Made by a program: the position numbers and the translations under genes. DNA of 64,000 bases from Marinobacter caseinilyticus (lineage in GTDB: Bacteria > Pseudomonadota > Gammaproteobacteria > Pseudomonadales > Oleiphilaceae): the NCBI RefSeq assembly GCF_011074955.1, contig NZ_WUQJ01000020.1, forward strand, positions 251,103-315,102, in the 5' to 3' direction. Every line of letters begins with the position of its first letter. Position 1 is the stretch's first letter. The notes under the pieces are model-generated. The model did no database searches and was not told the origin of the DNA. It saw only the letters and a program-made list of their open reading frames with translations. Shown here piece after piece: positions 18,868 to 27,602 of the stretch.

Positions 18868-20199
18868 GTGACTAATGCTGCTGTTCACACGCCCTCTCTG
18901 GGCCGTCACCTGGCGGCCATGACCTGGCCCATGCTGTTTGGCGTGCTGTCGTTGATGACCTTTCAACTGGTCGACAGCGCCTTTATCGGTCAGTTGGGGC
19001 GTGACCCGCTGGCGGCACTGGGTTTTACCCTGCCCATGCAACAGCTGATCATCGGGCTGCAGGTCGGTCTTGGCATCGCCACCACGGCGATCATTTCCCG
19101 CACCCTGGGCGCCGGTGAAGATGTCCGTGCCGAGCGTCTGGGCGGGCTGGTGGTCGGCGTGGGGGCACTGATGGTGCTGGCCCTGTGTTTGACGCTGTGG
19201 CTCACCCGCGACCAGATCATGACCCTGCTGGGTGCCGACCAGACCCTGCTGCCAATGATTCAAAGCTATTGGGCACCCTGGTTACTGGCCGCCTGGACCG
19301 GCGCCATGCTGTATTTCGGCTACAGCATCTGTCGCTCACACGGGGACACCAAACTGCCGGGCTACATGATGGTGGCCACCAGCGTGGCGAACATCGCGCT
19401 CGACCCGCTCTATATTTTTGTCTTCGGGTGGGGCTTGCCCGGTGCCGGCTGGGCCACTGTGACCGCCTTTGGTGCGGGCTGTCTGGTGATTTACCCCCGG
19501 CTGCTGAAACGCTGCTGGCTGCGGTTTGATCTGCGCCAACTGGCATTGACCAAGGCCCTCCAGCAACTGTCCGGCATCATGGCGCCGGCCATGGTGAGTC
19601 AACTGATGCCCCCGCTGGCCGCGATGCTGGCCACGGCGTTGGTGGCCGGTTTTGGTTCCGCGGCGGTGGCAGCCTGGGGGCTGGGCACCCGGCTGGAATT
19701 CTTCTCGCTTGTGGTGGTGCTGGCGTTGACGATGTCGTTGCCGCCCATGATCGGTCGTGCCCTCGGCGCCGGGGATATTGCTACCATCCAGCGGCTGATC
19801 CGCATTGCGGTGCGCTTTGTGGTGTTCTGGCAACTGGCGCTGGGTCTGATTTGGGTGGCGGCGTCGGGGCTAGTGTCAAACCTCTTCAGCAGTGATCACG
19901 CGGTACAAAGTGTGCTGGACGACTACCTGATTCGGGTGCCCCTGAGCTACAGCGGGCTGGGTCTGTGTATGCTGATGGTGTCAGTCTGCAACGCCCTGGG
20001 GCTGTCTTTGCGAGCGTTGCTGATCTCCGTGCTGCGGTTGTTCCTCTGCTTCCTGCCCTTCCTGTGGGTGGGCGCACAATGGGGCGGCATCAGTGGTCTG
20101 ATGAGCGGAGCACTGGCGGGCAATCTGTGTGCGGGCGTCATGGCTTACTCCCTCTACCGCACCGGCATGCGCCAGCTTTTGGTCTCAGCCAAACCGTAA
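18868..20199 (+). CDS. MATE-family efflux transporter
   Basis: The 443-residue protein has about 12 membrane spans and MATE signatures (TWPMLFGVLSLMTFQLVDSAFIGQLG; PLAALGF). MATE proteins export cationic drugs by sodium or proton antiport. The start is GTG at 18868. Its last 15 bp overlap the 3' end of the convergent thioesterase gene. Confidence 0.88.
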   Translation: MTNAAVHTPSLGRHLAAMTWPMLFGVLSLMTFQLVDSAFIGQLGRDPLAALGFTLPMQQLIIGLQVGLGIATTAIISRTLGAGEDVRAERLGGLVVGVGALMVLALCLTLWLTRDQIMTLLGADQTLLPMIQSYWAPWLLAAWTGAMLYFGYSICRSHGDTKLPGYMMVATSVANIALDPLYIFVFGWGLPGAGWATVTAFGAGCLVIYPRLLKRCWLRFDLRQLALTKALQQLSGIMAPAMVSQLMPPLAAMLATALVAGFGSAAVAAWGLGTRLEFFSLVVVLALTMSLPPMIGRALGAGDIATIQRLIRIAVRFVVFWQLALGLIWVAASGLVSNLFSSDHAVQSVLDDYLIRVPLSYSGLGLCMLMVSVCNALGLSLRALLISVLRLFLCFLPFLWVGAQWGGISGLMSGALAGNLCAGVMAYSLYRTGMRQLLVSAKP

Positions 20200-20610
20200 C
20201 CGAAACGCCTCCGGTACCGGTACAACCTGTTTGCGCACGTAGTTGAAAAAGACAAACCCGTACTTGGCCAACGCCACCGGCTGACCACTGTCGGCCTTAC
20301 TGACCCGGAAGACAAAATCGCCGCCGTACTTATTGAAATCCATCAACCCCACCTCAAACCGCAGCACTTCCGGGAAAAATGACTCCGACTGATACATGGT
20401 GGCCAGATCGGTCACGATGATGCCGGTGCCCTCCTGATCCGACTCCTCCATCCCGTGCTTGACCAGAAATTGCGCCCGCGCCTCGGACAACATGGAGATC
20501 AGGGCATCGTTGCCAAGATGATTGGCGCCATTGATGTCAGTAATCCGCACCGGCATGTGGGTGGCAAAGATGAACACGTCATCGGGAAACGACAGTTTGA
20601 TACGGGCCAT
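20185..20610 (-). CDS. 4HBT hotdog-fold acyl-CoA thioesterase-like protein
   Basis: The 141-residue protein has the hotdog thioesterase pattern (VRITDINGANHLGNDALISMLSEARAQFL), with the NHLGND region at the place of the 4HBT active site. The substrate is unknown. The ATG at 20610 is preferred over the longer frame reaching 20667. It converges on, and overlaps by 15 bp, the MATE gene. Confidence 0.8.
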   Translation of the reverse strand: MARIKLSFPDDVFIFATHMPVRITDINGANHLGNDALISMLSEARAQFLVKHGMEESDQEGTGIIVTDLATMYQSESFFPEVLRFEVGLMDFNKYGGDFVFRVSKADSGQPVALAKYGFVFFNYVRKQVVPVPEAFRLRFG

Positions 20611-20752
20611 AACGGGGTACCTGGCAAACAGGGGTTGAAGAGTAGGCGGCATGATACCCCGATCCACAATCCCGGTTCACCTGCAGACAGCCACGGTGGT
20701 TTTCCGCTATCGTAGACCGGTTTCTCTATGCCACTTATTTGGGTCATACGTA

Positions 20753-22399
20753 ATGGAAATTCGCCCCGCCGCCACCCTGGCGCTGATACGGGATACCGAC
20801 GAGGGTATCCAGGTATTGCTGTTGCAACGGACCTGGGACGCGGCCTTTCTCCCCGGTTTCTATGTGTTTCCGGGCGGTGCCGTCGACGCCAGTGATCACG
20901 CCTGCCAGCAGTGGCTCGACGGCCACGATGACCGGTCTGCCAGCGCTGCTCTGGGACTGCCGGACGGTGGTGCCCCGTTCATGATTGCCGCCATCCGGGA
21001 ATGCTTCGAAGAAGCCGGGGTGCTGCTGGCACTGAAACCCGATGGCAGCCTGCTGCAAGAACACACGGAAGCGACCTGTAAGGCGCGGGCCGATATGAAT
21101 AACGGCACCCTGACCCTGGCGGATCTGTGTCAGCAACAACGGTTGAAGCTGCCGCTCGACCGGCTGGCTTATCTGAGCCACTGGGTCACACCGCCCGGAC
21201 CACCAAGCCGATTTGATACCCGGTTTTTCGTGGCGGCGGCGCCGCCTCAGCAAGTCAGCCACGACGGCGTTGAGACCATTGATCACGTCTGGTTGTCGCC
21301 CGCGGACGCTCTGGAAGACCACCGCATGGGGCGCCGGCTGTTGGTTGCCCCGACGCTGCGGACGTTGCGGATTCTGAGCGATTTTGACACCACGGCCGCC
21401 GTCATGGCCTTTGCCCATGGGCAACCTGCCGAAGTGATACCACACACACCCTGGCCCGCCCAAAAAAACCGCCAAGCCAGCATGATTGAGCCCGGTGAGC
21501 CGGCCTACCACGAAGTGCGCAAGCTGGACCCGGAGCAAAAAGGCCACGCCAGCGCGACCATCGTCCCGGGCACGGCGACCTTACTCGGCCCCCAGCTGCA
21601 ACGCCTGACCGCGGGTAATCCCGGCATGATGACCGGCCCCGGCACCAACACCTATATTCTCGGCGGCGCCGATGACGTCACGGTGATCGATCCGGGCCCC
21701 GACGATGCCGATCACATTGCCCGCATTCTGGCCCTGACCGGGCACCGGATTCGTCAGGTGCTGGTGACCCATACCCACCGTGACCACTCGCCCGGTGCAC
21801 GAGCGTTACACGCCGCCACCGGCGCGGCCGTGATGGGCATGGCCGCACCTGACGAGCCAACCCAGGACCTTGAATTCCAGGCCAGCAAGGCATTGAGGGA
21901 CGGTGATACCGTCACAACCGGCGCCGGAACATTAAGAGTCATTCACACCCCGGGGCACGCCTCCAACCACCTGTGCTATCTGCTGGAGTCGCAAAAGATA
22001 CTGTTTTCCGGCGATCACATCATGCAAGGCTCAACCGTGGTGATTAATCCGCCGGACGGCGACATGACGGCGTATTTGGCCTCGCTGCACCGTTTGCTGC
22101 AACACGATATTGACTACATTGCCCCCGGCCATGGGTTTTTGATGGCCCACGCTCATGCCATCGTTGATTTCCTCACCACTCACCGCCTGTCCCGGGAGCG
22201 GAAAGTCATCACCGCCCTGAGCGACCATGGCCCTGCGACGCTGAGGGCGCTCACCAAACACGCCTACGACGATGTTCCCGTTGCTATCCACGGGGTTGCC
22301 AGCCGGTCCTTGCTGGCGCACCTGATCAAGCTGGAAGCGGATGGCAAGGCGTTGAATCAAAGCGATCAGTGGACGTTCGTGCAGCCGCCGTCAACGTGA
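20753..22399 (+). CDS. NUDIX hydrolase-metallo-beta-lactamase fusion
   Basis: The 548-residue protein joins an N-terminal NUDIX domain (about 1-230) to a C-terminal metallo-beta-lactamase domain (about 275-540). The NUDIX helix has Arg82 and the Glu86-Glu87 pair in RECFEEAG, with an unusually long insert between the initial GGAVD and this helix. The MBL metal motif is His340-Thr-His342-Arg-Asp344-His345 (THTHRDH), with later GDH and GHG motifs, and resembles LACTB2-type hydrolases. NUDIX enzymes cleave nucleoside diphosphates linked to another moiety. The fusion suggests sequential action on a CoA-like or nucleotide ester, but that is inference. Confidence 0.85.
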   Translation: MEIRPAATLALIRDTDEGIQVLLLQRTWDAAFLPGFYVFPGGAVDASDHACQQWLDGHDDRSASAALGLPDGGAPFMIAAIRECFEEAGVLLALKPDGSLLQEHTEATCKARADMNNGTLTLADLCQQQRLKLPLDRLAYLSHWVTPPGPPSRFDTRFFVAAAPPQQVSHDGVETIDHVWLSPADALEDHRMGRRLLVAPTLRTLRILSDFDTTAAVMAFAHGQPAEVIPHTPWPAQKNRQASMIEPGEPAYHEVRKLDPEQKGHASATIVPGTATLLGPQLQRLTAGNPGMMTGPGTNTYILGGADDVTVIDPGPDDADHIARILALTGHRIRQVLVTHTHRDHSPGARALHAATGAAVMGMAAPDEPTQDLEFQASKALRDGDTVTTGAGTLRVIHTPGHASNHLCYLLESQKILFSGDHIMQGSTVVINPPDGDMTAYLASLHRLLQHDIDYIAPGHGFLMAHAHAIVDFLTTHRLSRERKVITALSDHGPATLRALTKHAYDDVPVAIHGVASRSLLAHLIKLEADGKALNQSDQWTFVQPPST

Positions 22400-22644
22400 G
22401 CCGGCCACGGCACCGGTGGCACTGGTCCCGGAAGCCCCAGGCCCACCCGAATCATCCCTCGCTACCACAGCGTGGGCAGGCGACGCATGTCACCCCCGAC
22501 ACCGCCACGGGGTGACGACGAACCATGAAAACCCGAATTAAACCTCTGTCAGGTCGGTTCCGTCTGCCAATCACGTCCTTTATGCTTACCCGACGTGTGT
22601 TATCACTTCTTGTCCTCCTTCATTGCCTGACCCAGAGACTGTTC

Positions 22645-24171
22645 ATGGTGCTTAATCGGCTGTACGCGCTCCCTTTCGCCTCCCTCATCACGCTCCTGCT
22701 GGCACTGTCAACACCGCTGACATGGGCTGACACTGCAAACTCAGACAAGACAATGGTCAGCAGCCTGTCGGAAGACGAGAGCGTAGAGGACATAGAAACC
22801 TCCGAGCCCAGGCACCCTCAAGGCGGAGTCAAAGACGCGCCCGAAGACGAGCCGGGGGACGAAGCCAAGTCCCCATCGCCACCCCCCCCGGTCACTGATA
22901 CGGCGGAGGGGCAGGCCTCGCCAGAGGCCGCCAATACGGCGACCGGGTCGTCCGGCAGCGAATCCGGTAGCAAAGTCATTGCGCCCAATGTGGATTTGAA
23001 AAAAGAAGTGACCTCCGCTCCAGAGCCGGTGCCATCGCCTGCGGCCGGCGAGACGCCAATAACCAACCAGACAAACCAACCCGAGGAACGCCTCGATGAG
23101 CCCGACTCGCCTACCTCAAGCCCCGGGCATGGCACCATCAGGCCCGACGCCAGCGTCTCCAAAGTGCCGGATACCCCCCGGCCGGCGCCGGTGATACCTC
23201 CCCCCGTCGCTGAGAATTTCACTCTGCTGAACGCCGAAGTAATGCCCGGCACGTCGACCCGCCTGGCCTGGTCACCCGGCATTCAAATTGCCGGGCTGTC
23301 GCAACCAACGCCCGTGCTGGTGGTCAATGGCGCGCAGCCCGGACCGGTCCTGTGCCTGACCGGCGCGGTGCACGGTGACGAGCTTAACGGCATCGAAATT
23401 GTCCGCCGGATAATGTACGACCTGGACCCGAAAAAGCTGTCCGGCACGGTGGTCGGCATCCCGATCGTCAATGTTCAGGGCTTTCAGCAGGGCAGCCGTT
23501 ATCTGGCGGACCGGCGCGACCTTAATCGCTACTTTCCGGGCGATCCGGCCGGCAGCCTGGCAGGGCGCATTGCCCATTCGCTGTTCGAGCAGGTCATACG
23601 TCATTGCACCCTGCTGGTGGATGTCCACACCGGGTCCCTCAAGCGCACCAACCTGCCTCAAATGCGAGCGGACATGAACGACCCCGAAGTGGCGGAATTT
23701 ACAAGGGGTTTCGACGGCATGGCCATTGTTCACAGCAGCGGCGGGCCCGGTATGTTACGAACCGCCGCCACGAAAGCCGGGATCGTGACGGTCACGATGG
23801 AAGCGGGTGAATCGCTCCGGATTCAGGAGCACCAGATCAAGGCCGGGGTGAACAGCATCCACAGTCTGATGGAAAAGCAAAACATGCTGTCCCGGTTCTT
23901 CGTCTGGGGGGACCCGGAGCCGGTCTATTACGATTCCCACTGGATACGGGTCGATCAGGGCGGCATATTGTTCAGCGATGTCGATTTGGGCGACAAAATC
24001 GTCGATGGTCAGATCCTGGGGATCGTCGCAGACCCGATCACCAATGTGCAGATCCCCGTGCGCGCCGATGCCGACGGTCGTGTCATCGGCATGGCGGTGG
24101 ATCAGGTCGTGATGGCCGGCTTTGCGGCGTATCACGTTGGTCTAAAGGCGGAAACGCCCGGAGAAGAGTAA
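22645..24171 (+). CDS. Exported succinylglutamate desuccinylase/aspartoacylase-family protein
   Basis: From the ATG at 22645 the 508-residue product starts with a clear signal peptide (NRLYALPFASLITLLLALS, then TPLTWA). A low-complexity linker of about 160 residues rich in Pro, Glu, Ser and Thr follows, then a zinc carboxypeptidase-like domain. Metal ligands are visible as His243 and Glu246 (HGDE) and His328 (DVHTGS). The family removes acyl groups from amino acids; an exported form with such a linker is unusual. Upstream ATGs at 22525 and 22582 are in frame and would add a second hydrophobic segment. The gene's end overlaps the convergent small membrane gene by 30 bp. Confidence 0.75.
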   Translation: MVLNRLYALPFASLITLLLALSTPLTWADTANSDKTMVSSLSEDESVEDIETSEPRHPQGGVKDAPEDEPGDEAKSPSPPPPVTDTAEGQASPEAANTATGSSGSESGSKVIAPNVDLKKEVTSAPEPVPSPAAGETPITNQTNQPEERLDEPDSPTSSPGHGTIRPDASVSKVPDTPRPAPVIPPPVAENFTLLNAEVMPGTSTRLAWSPGIQIAGLSQPTPVLVVNGAQPGPVLCLTGAVHGDELNGIEIVRRIMYDLDPKKLSGTVVGIPIVNVQGFQQGSRYLADRRDLNRYFPGDPAGSLAGRIAHSLFEQVIRHCTLLVDVHTGSLKRTNLPQMRADMNDPEVAEFTRGFDGMAIVHSSGGPGMLRTAATKAGIVTVTMEAGESLRIQEHQIKAGVNSIHSLMEKQNMLSRFFVWGDPEPVYYDSHWIRVDQGGILFSDVDLGDKIVDGQILGIVADPITNVQIPVRADADGRVIGMAVDQVVMAGFAAYHVGLKAETPGEE

Positions 24172-24336
24172 CCTGTGATCTTTGGCAGGACTGGTGACGC
24201 GAGCGCCGGTCATATTACCGTAAGTTTTTTTGGGCTTCTGGGCGTCTTTGTAAACGAAGTAGCCCACGCTGCCAAAGAAAGCCAACATCAAAATCACTGT
24301 GCCGATACCGGCAATCACAACCGCGTCCATATACAT
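24142..24336 (-). CDS. Small single-span membrane protein
   Basis: An ATG at 24336 with GGGAG 7 nt upstream opens a 64-residue frame: a short N-terminus, one membrane span (about 5-26, AVVIAGIGTVILMLAFFGSVGYF) and a basic tail (VYKDAQKPKKTYGNM). No family is recognised. The last 30 bp run antisense into the end of the aspartoacylase-like gene. Confidence 0.55.
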   Translation of the reverse strand: MYMDAVVIAGIGTVILMLAFFGSVGYFVYKDAQKPKKTYGNMTGARVTSPAKDHRLLFSGRFRL

Positions 24337-24448
24337 AATCAATCTCCCGACAGTAATCGCTTCAACGACTGTACTTTAGACGGCGATTCTTTCGGGGATC
24401 TTGACCCGCATCAAATGCGCGACAGGTGATCGTTACCAAGGAGTGTCC

Positions 24449-25384
24449 GTGCCTGACAAAACCACTCGCCCGCTTTGGCTGGCTTACCTTGGCCTGACAC
24501 TCACGCCGCTGTTCTGGGCGGGCAATGCCGTGGTCGCCCGTGGCGTGGTGGACAGCATCCCACCCTTATCCCTGTCATTCTGGCGCTGGGTCCTGGCACT
24601 GGCGATTCTGCTGCCGATTGGCGCACCTCAGGTTCGCCGCCAATGGCCGCTGGTCCGGCAGCGCTGGCGCTCGATGCTGGCGCTGGCCACTTTCAGCGTC
24701 GGGGCATTCAATACCCTGCTCTACCTCTCGGCTCAAACCACCACGGCGCTGAATATCACCCTGGTTAATTCCACAATTCCGGTCATGGTGGCCCTGTTGG
24801 CCTGGCTGATACTGGGTGATCGCATGCGGCCGGTGCAGTTGATCGGCATTGGCCTGGCGATTGCCGGTGTACTGGTGGTGGTGGGGCGAGGTGACTGGCG
24901 AACCTTTACCGCGCTGAATTTCCAGCCCGGCGACCTGATCATGGTGGCTGCAGTAGCCAGTTGGGGGCTGTTCTCCGTGTTATTACGGCGCCAGGCGGTG
25001 CCGCTGACACCCATTGCCTTCCTGACGGTCCAGGTTGCACTGGGGGCGCTGGTCATCCTGCCCTTCTATTTGCTGGACCTGTTGTTCTTCTCCGGCGGTT
25101 TTGACCTGACGCCATCCGTGGCTCCCACGCTCTTGTTCGTGGCGATATTCCCGGGCCTTCTGGCGTATGCGTTCTGGAATCATGGTGTGCACTGGGTCGG
25201 ACCTGCTCGTGCGGCCATGTTCATGTACCTGAACCCGGTTTTTGCCGCGCTGTTGGCCGGTCTGTTCCTGAACGAGCGGCTCAGCGTTTTTCATCTCATC
25301 GGGGGCTTGCTGATCCTGTTTGGCCTCCTGCTGACCACCCGTCAACCCAGACCCGTCCGGCCGCCCGCGACGCTGCCCGAGTAA
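24449..25384 (+). CDS. EamA/DMT-family transporter
   Basis: The 311-residue protein has ten predicted spans in two EamA repeats (TPLFWAGNAVVARGV near residue 20; PARAAMFMYLNPVFAALLAG near 260). DMT proteins usually export amino acids or metabolites; the substrate is unknown. The start is GTG with AAGGAG 5 nt upstream. An internal repeat organisation is evident but no specificity motif. Confidence 0.85.
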   Translation: MPDKTTRPLWLAYLGLTLTPLFWAGNAVVARGVVDSIPPLSLSFWRWVLALAILLPIGAPQVRRQWPLVRQRWRSMLALATFSVGAFNTLLYLSAQTTTALNITLVNSTIPVMVALLAWLILGDRMRPVQLIGIGLAIAGVLVVVGRGDWRTFTALNFQPGDLIMVAAVASWGLFSVLLRRQAVPLTPIAFLTVQVALGALVILPFYLLDLLFFSGGFDLTPSVAPTLLFVAIFPGLLAYAFWNHGVHWVGPARAAMFMYLNPVFAALLAGLFLNERLSVFHLIGGLLILFGLLLTTRQPRPVRPPATLPE

Positions 25385-25434
25385 CGTATGCGGCCCAGGG
25401 CCGGCAGTATTGGGGCCGATCCACGCTGGCCGGT

Positions 25435-25830
25435 TTAACGATCACCGCCACGCTCCCGCTCTTCCAGCCACTCGGCCAGGTTGTGCAGGATCTTGCGCGC
25501 CAGTGCCCGTGCCTTTTCGGTGTAAGGGCCATCAAAGTACAGGTCCAGCGTCTGATTGAAGTGCTCGAACCAAAGCTCGAAATGCTCCTCACTCAGGGAC
25601 GCCTTGTCGTGCAGTTGCTCGTGGTGGTACACCATATTGCGGTGGTATGTGTCTTCGCCCAACAGCATTTTGCACCAATACCCTTCGATCAGCGGCAGGT
25701 GGTCAGCGAGATGAACACCGGCGACCTCCACGAAGATTGGCCGCATCACCGGGTCGTCCAGCAGGCGGGCGTAAAACATCTGCACCATCCGGTGTATAGC
25801 AGCGGGGTTGTCGAGATCCATTGTCGTCAT
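25435..25830 (-). CDS. Truncated haemoglobin, group III
   Basis: The 131-residue haem protein has the trHb3 pattern (MVQMFYARLLDDPVMRPIF; ADHLPLIEGYWCKMLLG). The likely proximal haem ligand is His74 (EQLHDK), placed ten residues before the EEHFELW block as in other group III globins. The class is linked to NO or oxygen handling in the cytoplasm. It is divergent from pycA across a 328-bp gap. Confidence 0.88.
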   Translation of the reverse strand: MTTMDLDNPAAIHRMVQMFYARLLDDPVMRPIFVEVAGVHLADHLPLIEGYWCKMLLGEDTYHRNMVYHHEQLHDKASLSEEHFELWFEHFNQTLDLYFDGPYTEKARALARKILHNLAEWLEERERGGDR

Positions 25831-26158
25831 TCACGGTGTCCCGTGTGGCATCGTTTGGCTTTGCTATTGTGGCGTGAACGGAGCGCCTTCGTCACCCGAT
25901 TTGGCATCCGGTGACGTCTGCGACACAAAGTTCGCGCTGCCGGGCAATCACACCCGTCGTCAATCGCGAAGATCTGCGCACTTTTTGACGCCTGCGCTGG
26001 AACGATTGTGCCGCGGGCTTTTCTTACTATAGGATGATATACGAGGTAGCTGTCACGCCAACGCTAACCGTTTCAGCCCCTGGGGCTCTCACGTCCTTGA
26101 TGACAGCCCTGGTTCAAACAACGGCTTCCTATCCTGACTTACGGTGGAGGTTTTTGGT
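25831..26158. other. Intergenic region between trHb and pycA
   Basis: This 328-bp gap separates two divergent genes and must hold both promoters. The best sequence-level feature is an A/T-rich segment around 26025-26041 (ending GGATGATATA), but no well-spaced -35/-10 pair is visible. No small gene or RNA gene is recognised. GGTGGAGG at 26143-26150 is the pycA ribosome-binding site. Confidence 0.5.
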
Positions 26159-27580
26159 ATGACCATCAGGAAGGTACTCATCGCCAACCGCGGCGAAATT
26201 GCAGTCCGTATCGCACGGGCGTGCCAGGAAATGGGCATCAAAGCGGTTGCGATCTACTCCGAGGCGGATCGGTACTCGCTGCACGTCAAAAAGGCCGACG
26301 AGGCCTACTGCATTAGCAAAGACCCGCTCTCCGGTTACCTGAACCCTCACCACATCGTCAATCTGGCGGTTGAGACCGGCTGCGATGCGCTCCATCCCGG
26401 CTACGGCTTTCTGTCCGAAAACGCCACCCTGGCAGCGGTATGCAAGAAGCGGGGCATCAAGTTTATCGGGCCCTCGGCGGAGGTTATCCAGTCCATGGGG
26501 GACAAAACCGAGGCCCGTACCACCGCCATTAAGGCCAAGGTGCCCGTCACCCCAGGCACCGACCGCAACCTCAAGGATGTCGAAGACGCAGTGCTGCAGG
26601 CCGACAAGATCGGTTACCCGGTCATGCTGAAAGCGACATCTGGCGGCGGTGGCCGGGGTATCCGGCGCTGCGACCATGAAAAAGACATGCGCCAGAACTA
26701 TGAGCGAGTCATTTCCGAGGCCACGAAAGCCTTCGGGAGCGCCGAAGTATTTCTGGAAAAATGCATTGTTAATCCGCGCCACATAGAAGTGCAGGTGTTG
26801 GCCGACTCTCACGGCAACGTCATTCATCTGTACGAGCGCGACTGCTCCATTCAGCGCCGTAACCAGAAGCTCATCGAACTGGCTCCTTCACCGCAACTGA
26901 CGGAAACCCAGCGTGAAACCATCGGGGAGCTGGCGGTGCGCGTGGCCAAAGGCTGCGGTTATGAGAACGCTGGTACGGTCGAGTTCCTGCTCGACAACAA
27001 CGACGACTTCTACTTCATGGAAATGAACACCCGGGTGCAGGTGGAGCACACCATCACCGAAGAAATCACCGGGGTCGACATCGTCAAAGAGCAGATCCGC
27101 ATTGCGGCCGGAGAGCCCCTGCGTTATGCCCAGCATCAGATCAGTTACCGGGGCTTTGCGGCCCAGTTCCGGATCAACGCAGAGGACCCCAAAAACGGTT
27201 TTTTACCCAGCTTTGGTCGCATCAGCCGGTACTATTCCGCAGGCGGGCCGGGCGTGCGCACCGACGCGGCCATGTACACCGGGTATGAGATACCTCCTTA
27301 CTACGACTCCATGTGCGCCAAACTGATTGTCTGGGCCATGGACTGGGAGGAACTGCTGGAGCGCTCCCGCCGCGCCCTGAACGACATGGCAATCTACGGC
27401 GTGCGCACCACCATTCCTTACTATCAACGAATTCTGCAACACCCGGAATTCCGGGCCGGACAGTTCGACACCAGCTTTGTCGAAAGCCACCCGGAATTGC
27501 TTGAATACAGCACCAAGTCACGGCCGGAATCCATCGCCACTGCCATTGCCGTCGCTATCGCGGCTCAGGCCGGCCTGTAA
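26159..27580 (+). CDS. pycA: Pyruvate carboxylase subunit A (biotin carboxylase)
   Basis: The 473-residue subunit carboxylates the biotin of PycB with ATP and bicarbonate. The biotin carboxylase fold is clear: KVLIANRGEIAVRIARACQEMG at the start, the ATP-grasp loop KATSGGGGRGIRR, ERDCSIQRRNQKL, and FMEMNTRVQVEHTITEEITG. The ATG at 26159 lies 8 nt after GGTGGAGG. The partner pycB follows 22 bp later. The pairing with a carboxyltransferase-biotinyl subunit rather than accB identifies pyruvate carboxylase over acetyl-CoA carboxylase. Confidence 0.92.
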   Translation: MTIRKVLIANRGEIAVRIARACQEMGIKAVAIYSEADRYSLHVKKADEAYCISKDPLSGYLNPHHIVNLAVETGCDALHPGYGFLSENATLAAVCKKRGIKFIGPSAEVIQSMGDKTEARTTAIKAKVPVTPGTDRNLKDVEDAVLQADKIGYPVMLKATSGGGGRGIRRCDHEKDMRQNYERVISEATKAFGSAEVFLEKCIVNPRHIEVQVLADSHGNVIHLYERDCSIQRRNQKLIELAPSPQLTETQRETIGELAVRVAKGCGYENAGTVEFLLDNNDDFYFMEMNTRVQVEHTITEEITGVDIVKEQIRIAAGEPLRYAQHQISYRGFAAQFRINAEDPKNGFLPSFGRISRYYSAGGPGVRTDAAMYTGYEIPPYYDSMCAKLIVWAMDWEELLERSRRALNDMAIYGVRTTIPYYQRILQHPEFRAGQFDTSFVESHPELLEYSTKSRPESIATAIAVAIAAQAGL

Positions 27581-27602
27581 ACCGGGAATTGGGAGACTCA
27601 TT

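Noticed and set aside
26144-26158. GTG at 26144 as the pycA start
   Set aside because: That GTG is part of the GGTGGAGG ribosome-binding site of the ATG at 26159.
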